Positions 11,401 through 18,731 of a stretch of DNA of 64,000 bases are shown piece by piece (position 1 is the first letter of the stretch; every line of letters begins with the position of its first letter). This stretch comes from Methyloversatilis sp. RAC08 (GTDB lineage Bacteria; Pseudomonadota; Gammaproteobacteria; Burkholderiales; Rhodocyclaceae), in the NCBI RefSeq assembly GCF_001713355.1, contig NZ_CP016448.1, positions 2,170,001-2,234,000 on the forward strand. The letters run 5' to 3'. The translations under genes and the position numbers were made by a program. The notes under the pieces were generated by a model that did not search any database, was not told the origin of the DNA, and saw only the letters and a list, made by a program, of their open reading frames with translations.

Positions 11401-12663
11401 CGGCGCGTCCCTCAGACCATTGAATGAATTGATACCCCTGTGAACTGTTTTAAGTGCAAAAAGCGGTGCTTCTTCGGGCTGACCCGCATACTGGAAGGGA
11501 GATGCCTTCGCACTTATTGGCAACACCCAGGCGGTGAGCGCGTTGTGTGTGAGTTGGGTTTGGCCCACTGGCAGAAACGCAGGCGATCCACTGATAAATT
11601 TGATTTTCGTCGGAAGGTCGCTAGTTCCGTCGCCGAACAGGACAAAGTCGGTGCCGGCCATTCCGGTTAGAACCTCCATCGCATCCACACCCAATCCGCT
11701 CGCGACCGCGCGAGTGGTCTTTTGGAACGCGACTTCAAACGTCCCAGCGGGACTCATGTGCATGCGCGGGCCAGAGTTTTTCGGGTTGGCGAGCAGTCTG
11801 AACATCGCGTCGTTGGTTGTACTCAACTTGAGTTGCCGACCCGCCGTATCGAGGAACTGCGCCATGAGATCGACACGGGACTTAAATTGGAACCGAGTAT
11901 GCGTGGCGTCGAGAACGTAAGGGTGCACAAAGGCTTCGATGCCCGTCGAGCCCAAAGCGGCTTCGCTAGCTTGCATATCGAAACACGGGAACACCTGCGC
12001 ACGCTTGCCCGACTCCATGTATTTAATCATGGGCGGTGCGGCTTCCAAGAACTTGCGGCTAGCCGATTGGTTGACTTCGAACCGCCACGATCCGCTCGCA
12101 TCCGACTTATCGGTCACTGCCAACTGGAGGACCGAAGGCATGCCGCCAGAAGTGTCCCAACTGAGTTTGATCCGAAATCCGCCAATAAAAACATCAAACG
12201 GAGGTTGGCTCTGGTCCGCCGACGTGAACCGGAATCCGGACGCCGTCGGCTGCACGGAGAAGACTGGACGCTGAACCGGCCTAAGGATCAATTCGGTTTC
12301 GTCAGAAGCCGAGGAACCGATCGTATGCAGGAGCAAGCCGCTGCCCCAATTGCCATCGGCAAATGCTGAATCCGCCTTGAAACGCAGGTACGGGGGCGGC
12401 GACTGCATCCCCTTCTTCCAAGCGATGAGCTTTAAACCCGAGCCGCCCCATAGACGCCACACTGACTCCAGGAAGGACTGGATGTCAGCCGGCGTCTCCT
12501 GACCTTCGGCTACCAGGAAGACGCCGCCGGCGGACCAAGCATCTTCGAGCGAGACTGGGCCCGGCGCCGCCTGCGGCGCCCAGTAGCAGAAACGCGTGCG
12601 GGCGTCTGCCGCTGGGAAGGTTTCATGGAAGGTCGAGCCAGGAAGGCGGGTTAACGTGACCAT
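2449..12663 (-). CDS. Giant protein of unknown function, 3404 aa
   Basis: One uninterrupted frame of 3404 codons. The ATG at 12663 overlaps the stop of the upstream lipoprotein gene by 13 bp (ATGGTCACGTTAA), so the two are almost certainly co-transcribed and translationally coupled. I see no signal peptide, no Walker motif, no coiled coil and no recognised catalytic signature. Roughly residues 850-1500 are rich in short alternating hydrophobic/glycine strands (for example GGGFDFGLEFDVDMG, PFSLGFKFVGGAGPLDIG), which suggests an extended all-beta region. A more hydrophobic stretch (residues about 1390-1480; VYGILQGALARI, AVVSAAVYIRAWIETG) could be amphipathic beta or membrane-apposed. The C-terminal half contains long mixed alpha/beta stretches with many Arg and Pro. 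Codon use and GC are lower than in the core block. Alternatives: a secreted or surface giant protein, or a scaffold. I assign no function. Confidence 0.9.
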   Translation of the reverse strand: MVTLTRLPGSTFHETFPAADARTRFCYWAPQAAPGPVSLEDAWSAGGVFLVAEGQETPADIQSFLESVWRLWGGSGLKLIAWKKGMQSPPPYLRFKADSAFADGNWGSGLLLHTIGSSASDETELILRPVQRPVFSVQPTASGFRFTSADQSQPPFDVFIGGFRIKLSWDTSGGMPSVLQLAVTDKSDASGSWRFEVNQSASRKFLEAAPPMIKYMESGKRAQVFPCFDMQASEAALGSTGIEAFVHPYVLDATHTRFQFKSRVDLMAQFLDTAGRQLKLSTTNDAMFRLLANPKNSGPRMHMSPAGTFEVAFQKTTRAVASGLGVDAMEVLTGMAGTDFVLFGDGTSDLPTKIKFISGSPAFLPVGQTQLTHNALTAWVLPISAKASPFQYAGQPEEAPLFALKTVHRGINSFNGLRDAPGMQFDPAPTSVRAHSDKSAMPWLPVRNLTSGELGAARRLEKQSLIQTRRGIAADARAQSFLSIKDGPPKSRWVVMPQGFSVALDEDNRWMKVAFAVSTGDIEASLVLERPKQILRWPVEESLSRASSFLVATRFPDSMPVHGSVSPESSMKVQLSVARWKVGVDVGQTDSSISQAAVGAPILVVKLGSGKSLVDQISTPMDWSLAEVLNADTAIAQRELKASVARLKRLADGFTPLAKGDLKITQQAKEAYQRLHEKLTDPDWNGVIVFNALSNANELPDDLAAIGAGLPPNKKFWVPCLGVDLSKVSENAGRSGSTTPSQVPAAFVGIHYFDPDNLDTEPRDFGLKLKNLDVTVHNSAIQLFVAKAQLRVSALLGAEASDTDAGGEKNRLVRIEGSYQGRSAEGKDQYLIRALGAQVITMASQEVIERIRITRLELASRKIGATVFGRIGIWGEITFGHSIEEVSGAKAVSFDNLSINMTKNGDANASFGFDAGHIAVDWRKPSSGAGWLKNFPIKLSGLRWGGGDFSVPEVDWPKAPHLELPDLGFTNFDLKGLMPSLETGGGFDFGLEFDVDMGSLGALTDASKLLRAKVLVGWFDFRRLLQGGVPPFSLGFKFVGGAGPLDIGIQGILRLRAKKVILKQYSDRNLLGIGFEEPQLDAFGYQIPEQPAGLLMAAVVEMGSGSLNSMPTWVVALTEESNAGPVSLDYLALGQNVLLVDPGQIAKITSVSDAVTKSKEWLEEKYKSERLDELRPDLPTGKWNLIASGKIKQDIAAFKLAFLDDIPLYGLRVDAPLKAPWFALDILYKKLEDDLGVFAVEVDMKGLRTIELGAGSLTLPVLGFEKYSIGDWRYNFAFQGNDFSKAGTLQMLPFLGSASLSLGLLSGRSSQFLAAGATGELLELYRRLDLKPVYELQVAFRIGLGKEIREGIFSAGASLTVYGILQGALARINATSAAGSPYLKIAGSVGILLEVFGEVNFAVVSAAVYIRAWIETGIIAETWEQIAIYAEAGVSVYVRFVVARFRIFGRRIEIAIHFSFARRLRIGTTLPYRLGGDKPQDALIFSEPPVKPPELWPDPISWVPERVVAHKLSIPLAVSIDAHLDDAGHPVLSPVLAFVNPNPQGLPATSGDSIRDLVIAGLRWAVRLSIGMSGHDPTDIEQKKLRHLLRQMRSPDGLSASRWRVLLPDMSMSKPLEEGSIRSFLKLNTVFTLRFPETAKQELLARLSLQSDRELQSDNPLHGIPMPWLKEIRILSNPGTRLIRDYADPAYLTFNEDWEQKVRTALAEARPDLDALDSSQSDHIVGPTKRALIDIFLEDWFVAVVEGAVHQALRIMESKKKEWMSFADLLAAMEAVPPGGVASPAVEVAQQAAAVLCHAQRVPDLLNRWGSLSATAGLDIRWDPNGVHAGDTSLVADPTGAEWIVAPVELPFDNINGAVAEAVLREAAEKVAAAGVNLRVTEIRVKRLRTVTFTCGLAFVGRDAVNRMGTMFEVPGALRQEQMKLHTPGVPPSGSVALRFEGLGSSDETKNLVEESPRSAHVDLTHAAGMYFGGTFQFKVRRLFNQAPSSISVFGTGATPPSAIRGVYGLSGGGESARLVLQSWSDKLADIAPAQFAVLWNPSPEGVANSADPRTLLRLTDRGVRFFATNLSSEANPDLRAAANGESMIADITRPTDVRAFLWKATLINSDGFYIQIDESVNAQLVAEIEAQLDRKESVDIPLVWRRPAFPNAAQEGRIHPYETFLFSDTTQLPLQPTVVVALQDRYELANGVPIGFAKLVVRRPNPHYGGLEAAAAEFISRYAFLEWGINGGASPHMVVLDADHSSALAVDRPPNETTEILSTQEPEAFFHTALLPLMQFASANRKQDGLLKDPRDRNPYAAVGANLQRVLRFSLRDETGHRFPFDVREEYPDDIVHQYTDPLQRIDSYPGVSLQWRGARSGANCKFEILLNWSMPVDALRKLSADTREQYVQLFSRLKWIVQGPGAFAAARVRVGDTPLALSAPPPDVASALAAFAHDVAEQLKVRMPPAKPDPVLVSATLNLTVAPAEVQRVLRAGADIQLIRVEIVLSREESLCDAELLRDDPSLQTSVSNALAAVGDGSSSEWTAMADSLERALAVDNLPVGILLKLQERTIDQSCWLARPEILREPLTAKREIVSFSPRPLAMQFRSGEAQLLDPEGLPPLKPLAKSVSELDMDDMSRSSFELIEAMLAPAVASRMCVASPTSFDRLISAKRRIGTWFSEQLRPVEYSHFGVAPAEAIKKKLRDLASADLRNVYRIGAVCDVRRVGATGPSYHSRIFGELEVVQPRTNAFKFSKFRVQTNDASSPLVVFWNGTRRVASVEGKALRFSPQYVETKWPGGFGDYIPSRWFEILSTGATAAKTVSLPGEVAIPLPLRELPKPPHLYGHDATALNGQPTSLRQARAWNYRLHAAVPGEEQDRVKFAVRYQTPSGETALNAPVRGLFDALVTLQHYSASLMTAMSEVAKWDMIGPGTEVRLQCERMARFVEDLADAFASYVRIETLDALAEQPVDSFVSYVTRSDARTGHSRDGKAEKDSLQLECITAALGNPQRRAFVELTDVTKAEQSGLPADVLPVTQTPIVGPAPGSKGRFEYYDQAQAVQGMASLSGRRLTLSALDIFQHATAMPEVSATRNEMLGSVTVSREFVFATSVSKCTRLIPRLHVRNRIQLSDRRTLKDHFRAIGRELLEGAEQPLSLDAVATLRVPFRQDGTDTFAYPLGAMKGISALSHEWEAVFEMWSGRVQSEVLSKSHNATPAGIGIAISVYADGYGGSLPVLILDEVWVPWSSLIASAPALGFAPPRVSRSQELAAVLYRATKDLAPLSGGRHEQVFQVREKVAELIRSGVPTLNDLRMGPLPSLSDLRDEFLQRAWRECVEIAHNRAEFCALKGQNAAFWSIEPVNVSCDGTLAASLSSGAEALTGRAPQLQVIKESETVMMLASSDAEVFAGAVTLYVVYNPA

Positions 12664-14156
12664 GAAATTTCATCTCCCATTTGAAGCACTACGCCCATGA
12701 GCGAGGTATCAGAGCCGTCTGCGACGCGCAGTTGTACGAGCTCTGCATCGAAGCGCCTGAGGACCTTCAAACCCCTTAGGGCGCCCCTTAGAACGTGATT
12801 TCGCCGCTCGGAAAGCAGGTCGGCTTCGATGGAGTCACGCGCGCCCTGGCTCTCGGCGCGCGCCAATGGTGAGGATAGAAGCCCCTGAAGACGCTTTGAG
12901 GAGTTGCGCTGCACAAGGTCGAACACCGACGTGCCGACCTCCACCCAGACCGGCTGGCCGTTCACAGTGACCGGAATCTCGGGCACCAAGAGGCCGCGGA
13001 ATCTGAAGAGGAGGCACTTGAGGTCGGCGCTGAACATCTCGCAGGCGGTGTCCAGATCAGGGTAGCTTCCATTGCTTTCCAACTGTCGCAGCAGCCGCTC
13101 AAGGCCGTCTGCGCCTATCGCACCCACCAGTGTGAAGCCGGGGTAGCCCGCTTCGCGCCGGAAGAACCTCTCGGACACGCTTGCAACGTTTGTGTGTTCA
13201 TCCGGAGCAACGACAATTGAGGGGTTGAGTGCTGTGGGAACAAACAGCCGCCAATAGCGAGAGTCCGAGCCAAGGTCCGGCAAACCGCTGGCGGATTGCA
13301 ACAGCAGTGTTGATGCTGTGCAGGCAGCGAAAGTGCAACTCGCTGCGTTACTTTCCCCACGAGCACCGGCACGCCGCGCACCCTGCGCCGCATCGAATCC
13401 CAGCTTGCCTAGCGACGTGGACCATCTGCCCGAACCCGGCGCACTCGCATCGGAACCGCTCAGCTCGAAATACACTGGAGCCGAAAGCGTGCCCGGGTGC
13501 GCGACGTCTGCGCTGCTGTCCGGGTCTGCAGTAATCGGAATCTCATGATGGACCCGAACACGCATGCCCGGAAGGATGTTCATGGATCTGGTTGCTGCAT
13601 CGAAGTCATACTGGTCAACCCACGACCCGCTGGCACTTGTGGGAAGCATCTCCGCGATCAACAGGTCCAGCAATGAGCGGGCCCGTTTATCGTCTGTGCC
13701 GACAATGACGTGGGTCGAGGCGGGAACGTCTCCCCCCAGGCTTATCCGACATCCCGGCTCAGGCGCCGCCACTCCCTTCTGAAGAACTGCCAACGTTCTC
13801 TCGGACTTCTGAAGCTGGTCCAGCGAGGTCGAATTGAAGCGTACCGTTGTGCCAAAGAATGGATTGCTTGCGACCTGCCAGGAAATGGTTTCCTCAACTC
13901 GCCCATCTGTTGGGATCGCTGCCGAAGGAAGAATACTGACCGAATAGTCGATTCTCTGAGACGAACATCCGTCGACCTTTAGCCAAGGAATCCGTAGCTG
14001 CACTACGTCCGCACCATCCGATTCGCGTAAAAACGTCGTCCCCGGCTTATAGACAACCGTCTCCATGTCTGAAAGCTTAACAACGTACTCGTTAGAGACG
14101 CTGGCGCATCCGGTTAGACAAGCCCACAACACCCAAATGGCGAATCTCTTCGACAT
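12651..14156 (-). CDS. Putative lipoprotein, 501 aa, unknown function
   Basis: The N-terminus MSKRFAIWVLWACLTGCASV is a lipoprotein signal peptide: short basic head, hydrophobic core, and lipobox LTGC with the acylated Cys at residue 17. Residue +2 is Ala, which by the usual rule favours transfer to the outer membrane. The start is supported by AGGAG six bases upstream. The mature part is soluble, with scattered Cys and no domain I recognise; residues about 330-430 look globular alpha/beta. It is the first gene of a two-gene unit with the giant protein, which suggests it anchors, exports or folds that partner (inference). Confidence 0.85.
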   Translation of the reverse strand: MSKRFAIWVLWACLTGCASVSNEYVVKLSDMETVVYKPGTTFLRESDGADVVQLRIPWLKVDGCSSQRIDYSVSILPSAAIPTDGRVEETISWQVASNPFFGTTVRFNSTSLDQLQKSERTLAVLQKGVAAPEPGCRISLGGDVPASTHVIVGTDDKRARSLLDLLIAEMLPTSASGSWVDQYDFDAATRSMNILPGMRVRVHHEIPITADPDSSADVAHPGTLSAPVYFELSGSDASAPGSGRWSTSLGKLGFDAAQGARRAGARGESNAASCTFAACTASTLLLQSASGLPDLGSDSRYWRLFVPTALNPSIVVAPDEHTNVASVSERFFRREAGYPGFTLVGAIGADGLERLLRQLESNGSYPDLDTACEMFSADLKCLLFRFRGLLVPEIPVTVNGQPVWVEVGTSVFDLVQRNSSKRLQGLLSSPLARAESQGARDSIEADLLSERRNHVLRGALRGLKVLRRFDAELVQLRVADGSDTSLMGVVLQMGDEISWSR

Positions 14157-15049
14157 GTTGCACTCCTGTGCGACGGCTCTAGATGCTTAGCGTCCGGCGT
14201 GGCTGTGTCTCCTGACATGAACGTGCCGTCGGTAAACTTAAACTTCCGTTCACTTGGTAGAACGATGCCTCCGGCCAAAGTCTGGTTAAGGTGTAACCAG
14301 TAATCGACATCGAAATTATGCGCTATTTATTCGATTTTGGTAACTTAAACCTTATTCTCATAGAGTGATCTATTCCGCATAGTTGCTTGCTCAAGACTGG
14401 ACGTTATTGAAGCCACTCTACAAAGCGCCACCTCACCGCTCTTCTGTTAGTTTTATGCCTTTCTAATGACACGTGGGCGTAGTAAAGTTCTCACGAGGAC
14501 ACGCTGGTCAGGCGAAACGGTCGTCGCCGAGCCATGCAAGCACTCGATCGCAGAAGAGGCACCGGAGCCGCCAAGCTTGTATGCGCCGAGTACTGCCTAC
14601 GAACGGCGCTGACTCGAGAATATAAAGCCTACAGGTGCTGCACCAGCATCGATGATGGTGCGCTTAGAGCGGTTCACATTTATCCGCGCATCCACGTACA
14701 TTCGCATGCGTCGCCGAACAAACGGATAGATTCCTTGCGAGCAGTGAGTTCGAAAACACAAGAATTAAACTTTTGGCTATGTTTTCGAACCTTACATTTA
14801 TTTTTCATAACGAAATCTAGAATGCGGGATGAGTTAGGTGGACGACAAGATAGCGAGACTGATTTTTCCCGACTGGCAACCACAAAGGCCTCGTAACTAC
14901 TGGCGCTGTTTTATGCTTTTTGGCTGGATGGATCCGCGCATTGATGACTGCCAATCGCCTTGCGCAGCGCGAGCAGAACTGTCCCAAGACTGGCGGCCGC
15001 ATGCACTTGCGGCTTCCACTCCCGCGCCCTGTTTCGCCACGCACAGGAC
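14157..15049. other. AT-rich intergenic region upstream of the lipoprotein gene
   Basis: This is 893 bp without a convincing gene. The first 350 bp next to the lipoprotein start are clearly AT-rich (14,230-14,420) and should hold its promoter, but I cannot name a clean -35/-10 pair. A plus-strand frame at 14534-14896 (120 codons) has no ribosome binding site and no family resemblance, so I do not call it. The right edge is the terminal repeat of the next IS. Confidence 0.5.
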
Positions 15050-15216
15050 TGGAGTTGCCCCCATCCGGTGGACGGTTTGTAGCGTGAGAATCAAGCCGTG
15101 TGATCGTACTCGATAGCAGTGTTATCTCCGGGGCCGCCGCCGGCCCCATGCAGGCCGGGGGCGAGCGGCCCGGTGGGTAACCCGGGTTTGTCGTGATTCG
15201 CTTGAGCCGCGCGGTG

Positions 15217-16047
15217 TTACTCCTCATAGTTCATCGGTGAGAGATAGCCCAGCGCCGAATGTCGCCGGCGCGGGTTGTACCAGCCCTCAATCCATGTGAA
15301 GACGGCCAGACGCGCTTCGGTCTTGGTCCGGAAGGTCTTGCGGTCGATCAGCTCACACTCCAGGCTGGCAAAGAAGCTATCGGCCATTGCGTTGTCGTAG
15401 GCGTCACCAACCGTGCCCATCGATGGGCGCACGCCCATCTCGCGACAGCGCTTGCCGAATGCCAGCGATGCGTACTGGCTCCCCTGATCGCTGTGATGGA
15501 TGACGCTCTCGGGCTTGCGGCTGCCCTGCGCCATCTCCAGCGCGCCAAGCACGAGTTCGGCGCGCATGTGTTCGCCGATCGACCCGCCGACGACGCTCCG
15601 GCTCCACACATCGATGACGGTCGCCAGATAGATGAAGCCCTGCCAGGTCGGTACATAGGTCATGTCGGCCACCCACAGCTGGTTCGGTGCATCCGCCACG
15701 AACTGCCGCTTGACCAGATCGGGTGCCGGACTACGGTCCGGATCCCGCCGTGTGGTGACCGTAAAGCCGCGCCTGCGGCTCACGCCTCGCAAACCCGCCA
15801 CGCGCATGAGTCGTGCAATGCGCTTTTGGCTCACCCGCTCACCCTGTTCAAGCAGCTCGGCGCGCACGCGCGGGCGTCCGCAGGTTGAATCCGAGGCGCT
15901 GTGGATCGCCCGGATACGCTCGGTCAGCAAGGCGTTGGCCATGCGTCGCGCACTCGGCGCCCGAGTGCTCCAGGCGTAAAAGCCGCTGGCAGAGATACGC
16001 AGGACGCGGCACATCGTGCGTACGGGAAAGTCGGCCTGGTTCGCCAT
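15217..16047 (-). CDS. IS3-family transposase OrfB (DDE integrase core)
   Basis: 276 aa. The DDE catalytic core is intact: D in VADMTYVPTW, D in HHSDQGSQYAS, and E about 35 residues later in ADSFFASLECELID, followed by the WYNPRRRHSALGYLSP closing block of the rve domain. The N-terminal part carries the HTH_21 segment (MCRVLRISASGFYAW, RPRVRAELLEQG). It cuts and joins the IS ends. In this frame a TAG codon lies directly before the ATG at 16047, so a classical OrfA-OrfB fusion would need a frameshift downstream of it or separate initiation of OrfB. Confidence 0.9.
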   Translation of the reverse strand: MANQADFPVRTMCRVLRISASGFYAWSTRAPSARRMANALLTERIRAIHSASDSTCGRPRVRAELLEQGERVSQKRIARLMRVAGLRGVSRRRGFTVTTRRDPDRSPAPDLVKRQFVADAPNQLWVADMTYVPTWQGFIYLATVIDVWSRSVVGGSIGEHMRAELVLGALEMAQGSRKPESVIHHSDQGSQYASLAFGKRCREMGVRPSMGTVGDAYDNAMADSFFASLECELIDRKTFRTKTEARLAVFTWIEGWYNPRRRHSALGYLSPMNYEE

Positions 16048-16094
16048 CTAGAGTTCGAAGAGTTCGGAGAACCCACATCGCTCTTTCTGGCGAA

Positions 16095-16373
16095 TCAGGC
16101 CGTAGCCTTTGCCAGGATGTAGCGCTCCATCTTGATCTGGCGATTCTCCCGGCGCAGCCGACTCAGTTCGTCCCGTTCGGCGCTGCTCAGCCCGTCCTTG
16201 TCGGGCAGTGGCTTGCCGGCGTCTTGCGCCGTCTGGGCGACCCAGTTGATGATCGTCTGGCTGGTCGGGGCGAACTCACGCGACAACTCGGCCGGATGGC
16301 GACCGGCCTGCGCAAGTTCGATGATCTGTTGGCGAAATTCCGCCGGGTACGGCGCTCTTGTCTTCCGCATCTC
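16095..16373 (-). CDS. IS3-family transposase OrfA
   Basis: Small DNA-binding OrfA. The frame is open from 16406, but the start is best placed at the Met of MRKTRAPYPAEFRQQ (16373), preceded by a GGAG box. It has a Tnp_8-type helix-turn-helix (AELSREFAPTSQTIINWVAQT) and then a Leu/Arg-rich helix (LSRLRRENRQIKMERYILAKA). It binds the IS ends with OrfB. Confidence 0.85.
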   Translation of the reverse strand, partial: EMRKTRAPYPAEFRQQIIELAQAGRHPAELSREFAPTSQTIINWVAQTAQDAGKPLPDKDGLSSAERDELSRLRRENRQIKMERYILAKATA

Positions 16374-16429
16374 GGACTCCTTCTCCCATAAGGTTCGGGT
16401 GTCCACCGAAAAGGGGCAACTTCATCGAT

Positions 16430-16645
16430 GCTTTTGGCAGCGCCCTTTACAAGGCGCCAAGGCTGTACGACTTTGGGCTTACGGCCAGGCTGATGTCGCC
16501 GCTGTTTGTGAAGTCCTTTGTGAAGACTGATTGGAACGATGCCGCCGATGCTGGGCAACCTGCGAAATAATGGAGCAACCGAATATGCGCTCTGTGCTTC
16601 CCAACAACGTCGCCACACACTACGGTAGCGACCGAGCCGGCTTAG
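16430..16645 (+). pseudogene. IS110-family transposase fragment
   Basis: The plus strand encodes RLMSPLFVKSFVKT followed by WNDAADAGQPAK. This corresponds to the IS110 (DEDD) transposase block usually reading RLMAPQFVKPYVKTxKNDAADAEAI, which contains one catalytic Asp pair. About 20 bp further on, another frame reads PNMRSV, matching the following RPNMRFVP block. Both ends are missing and the frame is shifted, so only a scrap of the N-terminal RuvC-like domain remains. It is directly adjacent to the IS3 element. Confidence 0.7.
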
Positions 16646-16788
16646 TGCTAACGTCATTTACTGCGGATTCTAGGGCCGAAAACCAAGCTTGACATTTTGG
16701 CCTGAGAGACAGTGCCTTGACCTGCAACAGATAGCTGACGGCTACGACAGGGGCAACGCAATTAATCTAAATTAGAGGAGGTAATCAA

Positions 16789-17526
16789 ATGGCAATAGCG
16801 TCTAAGACGCCACCCCGAGGTACTGCTGCACCTGCGAGCAGTAGGACGCTCGCGCACGAACTCTCAGACGTGCTTCGCGTGGTGGAGGCCCACACGGCTG
16901 CTTTCCCACAGGGTACCGACCTCACGCGGATCTTGTTGTCACTCGAATCGGGCGCGCGACTGGAGCTGGAATTCTCTGGCCCAGCGAGGACACGGCTCGC
17001 AGATGAGCGGCAGGGGCACGTTTGCTTCTACACTGAGTTTAAAGAGTTCGCGCCCGAGGCGTTTCTTTCCATCGATGACCTCGACCTTGCCTCTTCCGCA
17101 AAAGCGGGGGCCAAGAAGTTACAGGAACAGTTCCCGAACGACGTGAAGTTCACGAGCGGCAGACGCAGCATCGAGCGGCAGGCCTCAGCGATGGCGCCAA
17201 ACATCGTGACGAACCGCAAATGGATTGAACAGACATACAAGGCTTCCCCTCAGAGCGCCGCCTTGCAGAAGTGGGTGGATGAAAATCCTACTACTACGAC
17301 CGCCGCCGCGATCGCAGCAGGCCTTCAAAGCGTCATGAGCTCGTGGACCGCGGCTCAGCAACGCAACTTTTCGCGCCACATCACGGGCGATGCGTTCGAT
17401 GTGCAACCGGTCCCCGGCACGCAAGGTGAGAAGATTAAGCAGGCAATTGCGAACCTTCCGAAGCTGAATTGGCACACGTTCCAAGAAGGCGGTCTCGAAA
17501 TCTGGCATGCACAGTTCGACACTTGA
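16789..17526 (+). CDS. M15-type DD-peptidase-like protein, 245 aa
   Basis: The C-terminal half (residues about 115-245) has the zinc-site pattern of M15 / VanY / Hedgehog-type peptidases. SRHITGDAFDV gives His197 and Asp204 (SxxHxxGxAxD), and GGLEIWHAQF gives the closing His240 of the E/D-x-WH motif. FTSGRRSIERQ fits the upstream substrate-binding strand. Such enzymes cleave D-Ala-D-Ala or L-Ala-D-Glu bonds in peptidoglycan. The N-terminal 110 residues (a helix, then beta strands) are of unknown family. There is no signal peptide, so periplasmic access would need lysis or a secretion device. The start has a strong ribosome binding site (GAGGAGG, 7 bp upstream). It stands alone between IS debris and the integrase. 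Endolysin-like, toxin-like or effector roles are all possible. Confidence 0.65.
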   Translation: MAIASKTPPRGTAAPASSRTLAHELSDVLRVVEAHTAAFPQGTDLTRILLSLESGARLELEFSGPARTRLADERQGHVCFYTEFKEFAPEAFLSIDDLDLASSAKAGAKKLQEQFPNDVKFTSGRRSIERQASAMAPNIVTNRKWIEQTYKASPQSAALQKWVDENPTTTTAAAIAAGLQSVMSSWTAAQQRNFSRHITGDAFDVQPVPGTQGEKIKQAIANLPKLNWHTFQEGGLEIWHAQFDT

Positions 17527-17775
17527 AATCGTCAATAGGGATATCTTGTGTATGAGGCGATGCTCACCGTCGGGAAGTTCAAATCCCAAACGAATGGCCA
17601 ATCTGCGCATCTCAAACAAGGAATCGGTCACACAATCCTAATTTCAGTAAACTCATGACGAACTCCTGCATCAGTTCAAAGGGTTTATGGGGTGTGAGCC
17701 ACGTGAAGCCGGACGCGGTTTTTTAAGCAGACACCGGTTCCTGCGCCCGCGTCCAAAGTAAGCACAGGTGTTTGA

Positions 17776-18731
17776 TCACCGCCTAACCCGAAGTACAGGT
17801 TTTCCGCCGCCTAAGCGAGTCGCTACATCAGAAGCGAGCGGCTTCACGCTTCTTTCAGCATCAATCCGATCGGGCACTACGCCGCCGCCTGACGACATTC
17901 GTGCTTGTCCATAGCAACTTTGAGTTTTCTCGGAGGAATGTCCAAGCGCTTTCGCAATGTCCTGTCGTGACTTACCGGCAGCTTTCAAGTCACTTGAAAA
18001 CGCGTGTCTTAAGCAATAAGCAGACAGCCCGCGCTTCCCTCCCCAACCTAAACGCAACGAGGCACACGTTATGGCAGCGCTATATTTCTTCGCACTGCAT
18101 GACTTGATTTCTACCACGCCCTCAGCGCCCCTTAAAACACCTTTGACTACTGAAATAATCATATCTAAAAATAGATTTGGAGGCCTTGGAAGCGAGTAGG
18201 CGATTTTTCGATAAGGTTGCCCGGAATACTCTGTTACCTTGAGCCCAGAGATTTCAAATTCAATTTCCGATTTTGTGAGTGTTATCTTGAAGTTTTCGAC
18301 TAGCTCACCTGGCCGACATCCAGTGACGGCGCTCAAAGCAAAAGATAGTTTGTGCTTTCTAAGACTTGGCTCCTTTAGAAGCGACTCACGCCAACCCGAC
18401 GGTGCATATTTAAGGTCCCGACGTTTGCTATGTCTTGCCCGCCTGTCTTTTTTTGGAAGTGGAGGTGCGTCGTTAAATATTTGGTGCATCTGCCGTAAAA
18501 AATCAGCAGGCAGGGATCGAATCTCATCAGGTATCTCAGATGAGTTTAGTTCACCTTTTAAAACATGAGCTTCATGTCGGCTCCAATACAGGACCGCCGC
18601 CCTGTTGTTGAACCACGTGCTTGTGATTTCGTATTCCCGGCTTTTTTCAGCACATCGGCGACACTCCGATTGCCTCTGATGACCCTGAGAAATATGTTTT
18701 TGTATAAATTTTTCGTCGATGGCGAAGTCAT
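17776..18731 (-). CDS. Tyrosine recombinase / site-specific integrase, with probable frameshift
   Basis: The catalytic domain is clear: TGCRPGEL holds the first Arg, AYCLRHAFSSDLKAAGKS the second Arg and box II, IAKALGHSS the GH histidine, and TQSCYGQA the nucleophilic Tyr. It should integrate or excise DNA at an att site. The long frame runs up to a TTG at 18759 with no ribosome binding site. An ATG at 18731 with AGGAG seven bases upstream opens in another frame (MTSPSTKNLYKNIF...VADVLKK). It joins the main frame by a -1 step at an A6 run (minus strand; T6 at 18642-18647), after which the protein reads SREYEITSTWFNNRAAVLYW. I therefore place the start at 18731. Whether the shift is programmed, a mutation or a sequencing error cannot be told here. 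Confidence 0.75.

Larger units (their letters stand above)
15050..16424 (-). mobile_element. IS3-family element (second)
   Basis: orfA and orfB on the minus strand are enclosed by imperfect terminal repeats. The left end at 15050 reads TGGAGTTGCCCCCATCCGGT, followed by GGAC. The right end at 16424, read on the minus strand, gives TGAAGTTGCCCCTTTTCGGT, then GGAC. Length is about 1375 bp with TG...CA termini, as expected for IS3. The flanking triplets (GAC, TCG) do not match, so there is no visible target duplication. The right end lies next to an IS110 scrap, so the IS sits in older mobile debris. Confidence 0.8.

Noticed and set aside
14534-14896. 120-codon plus-strand ORF in the intergenic region
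   Set aside because: No ribosome binding site, no domain resemblance, irregular composition.
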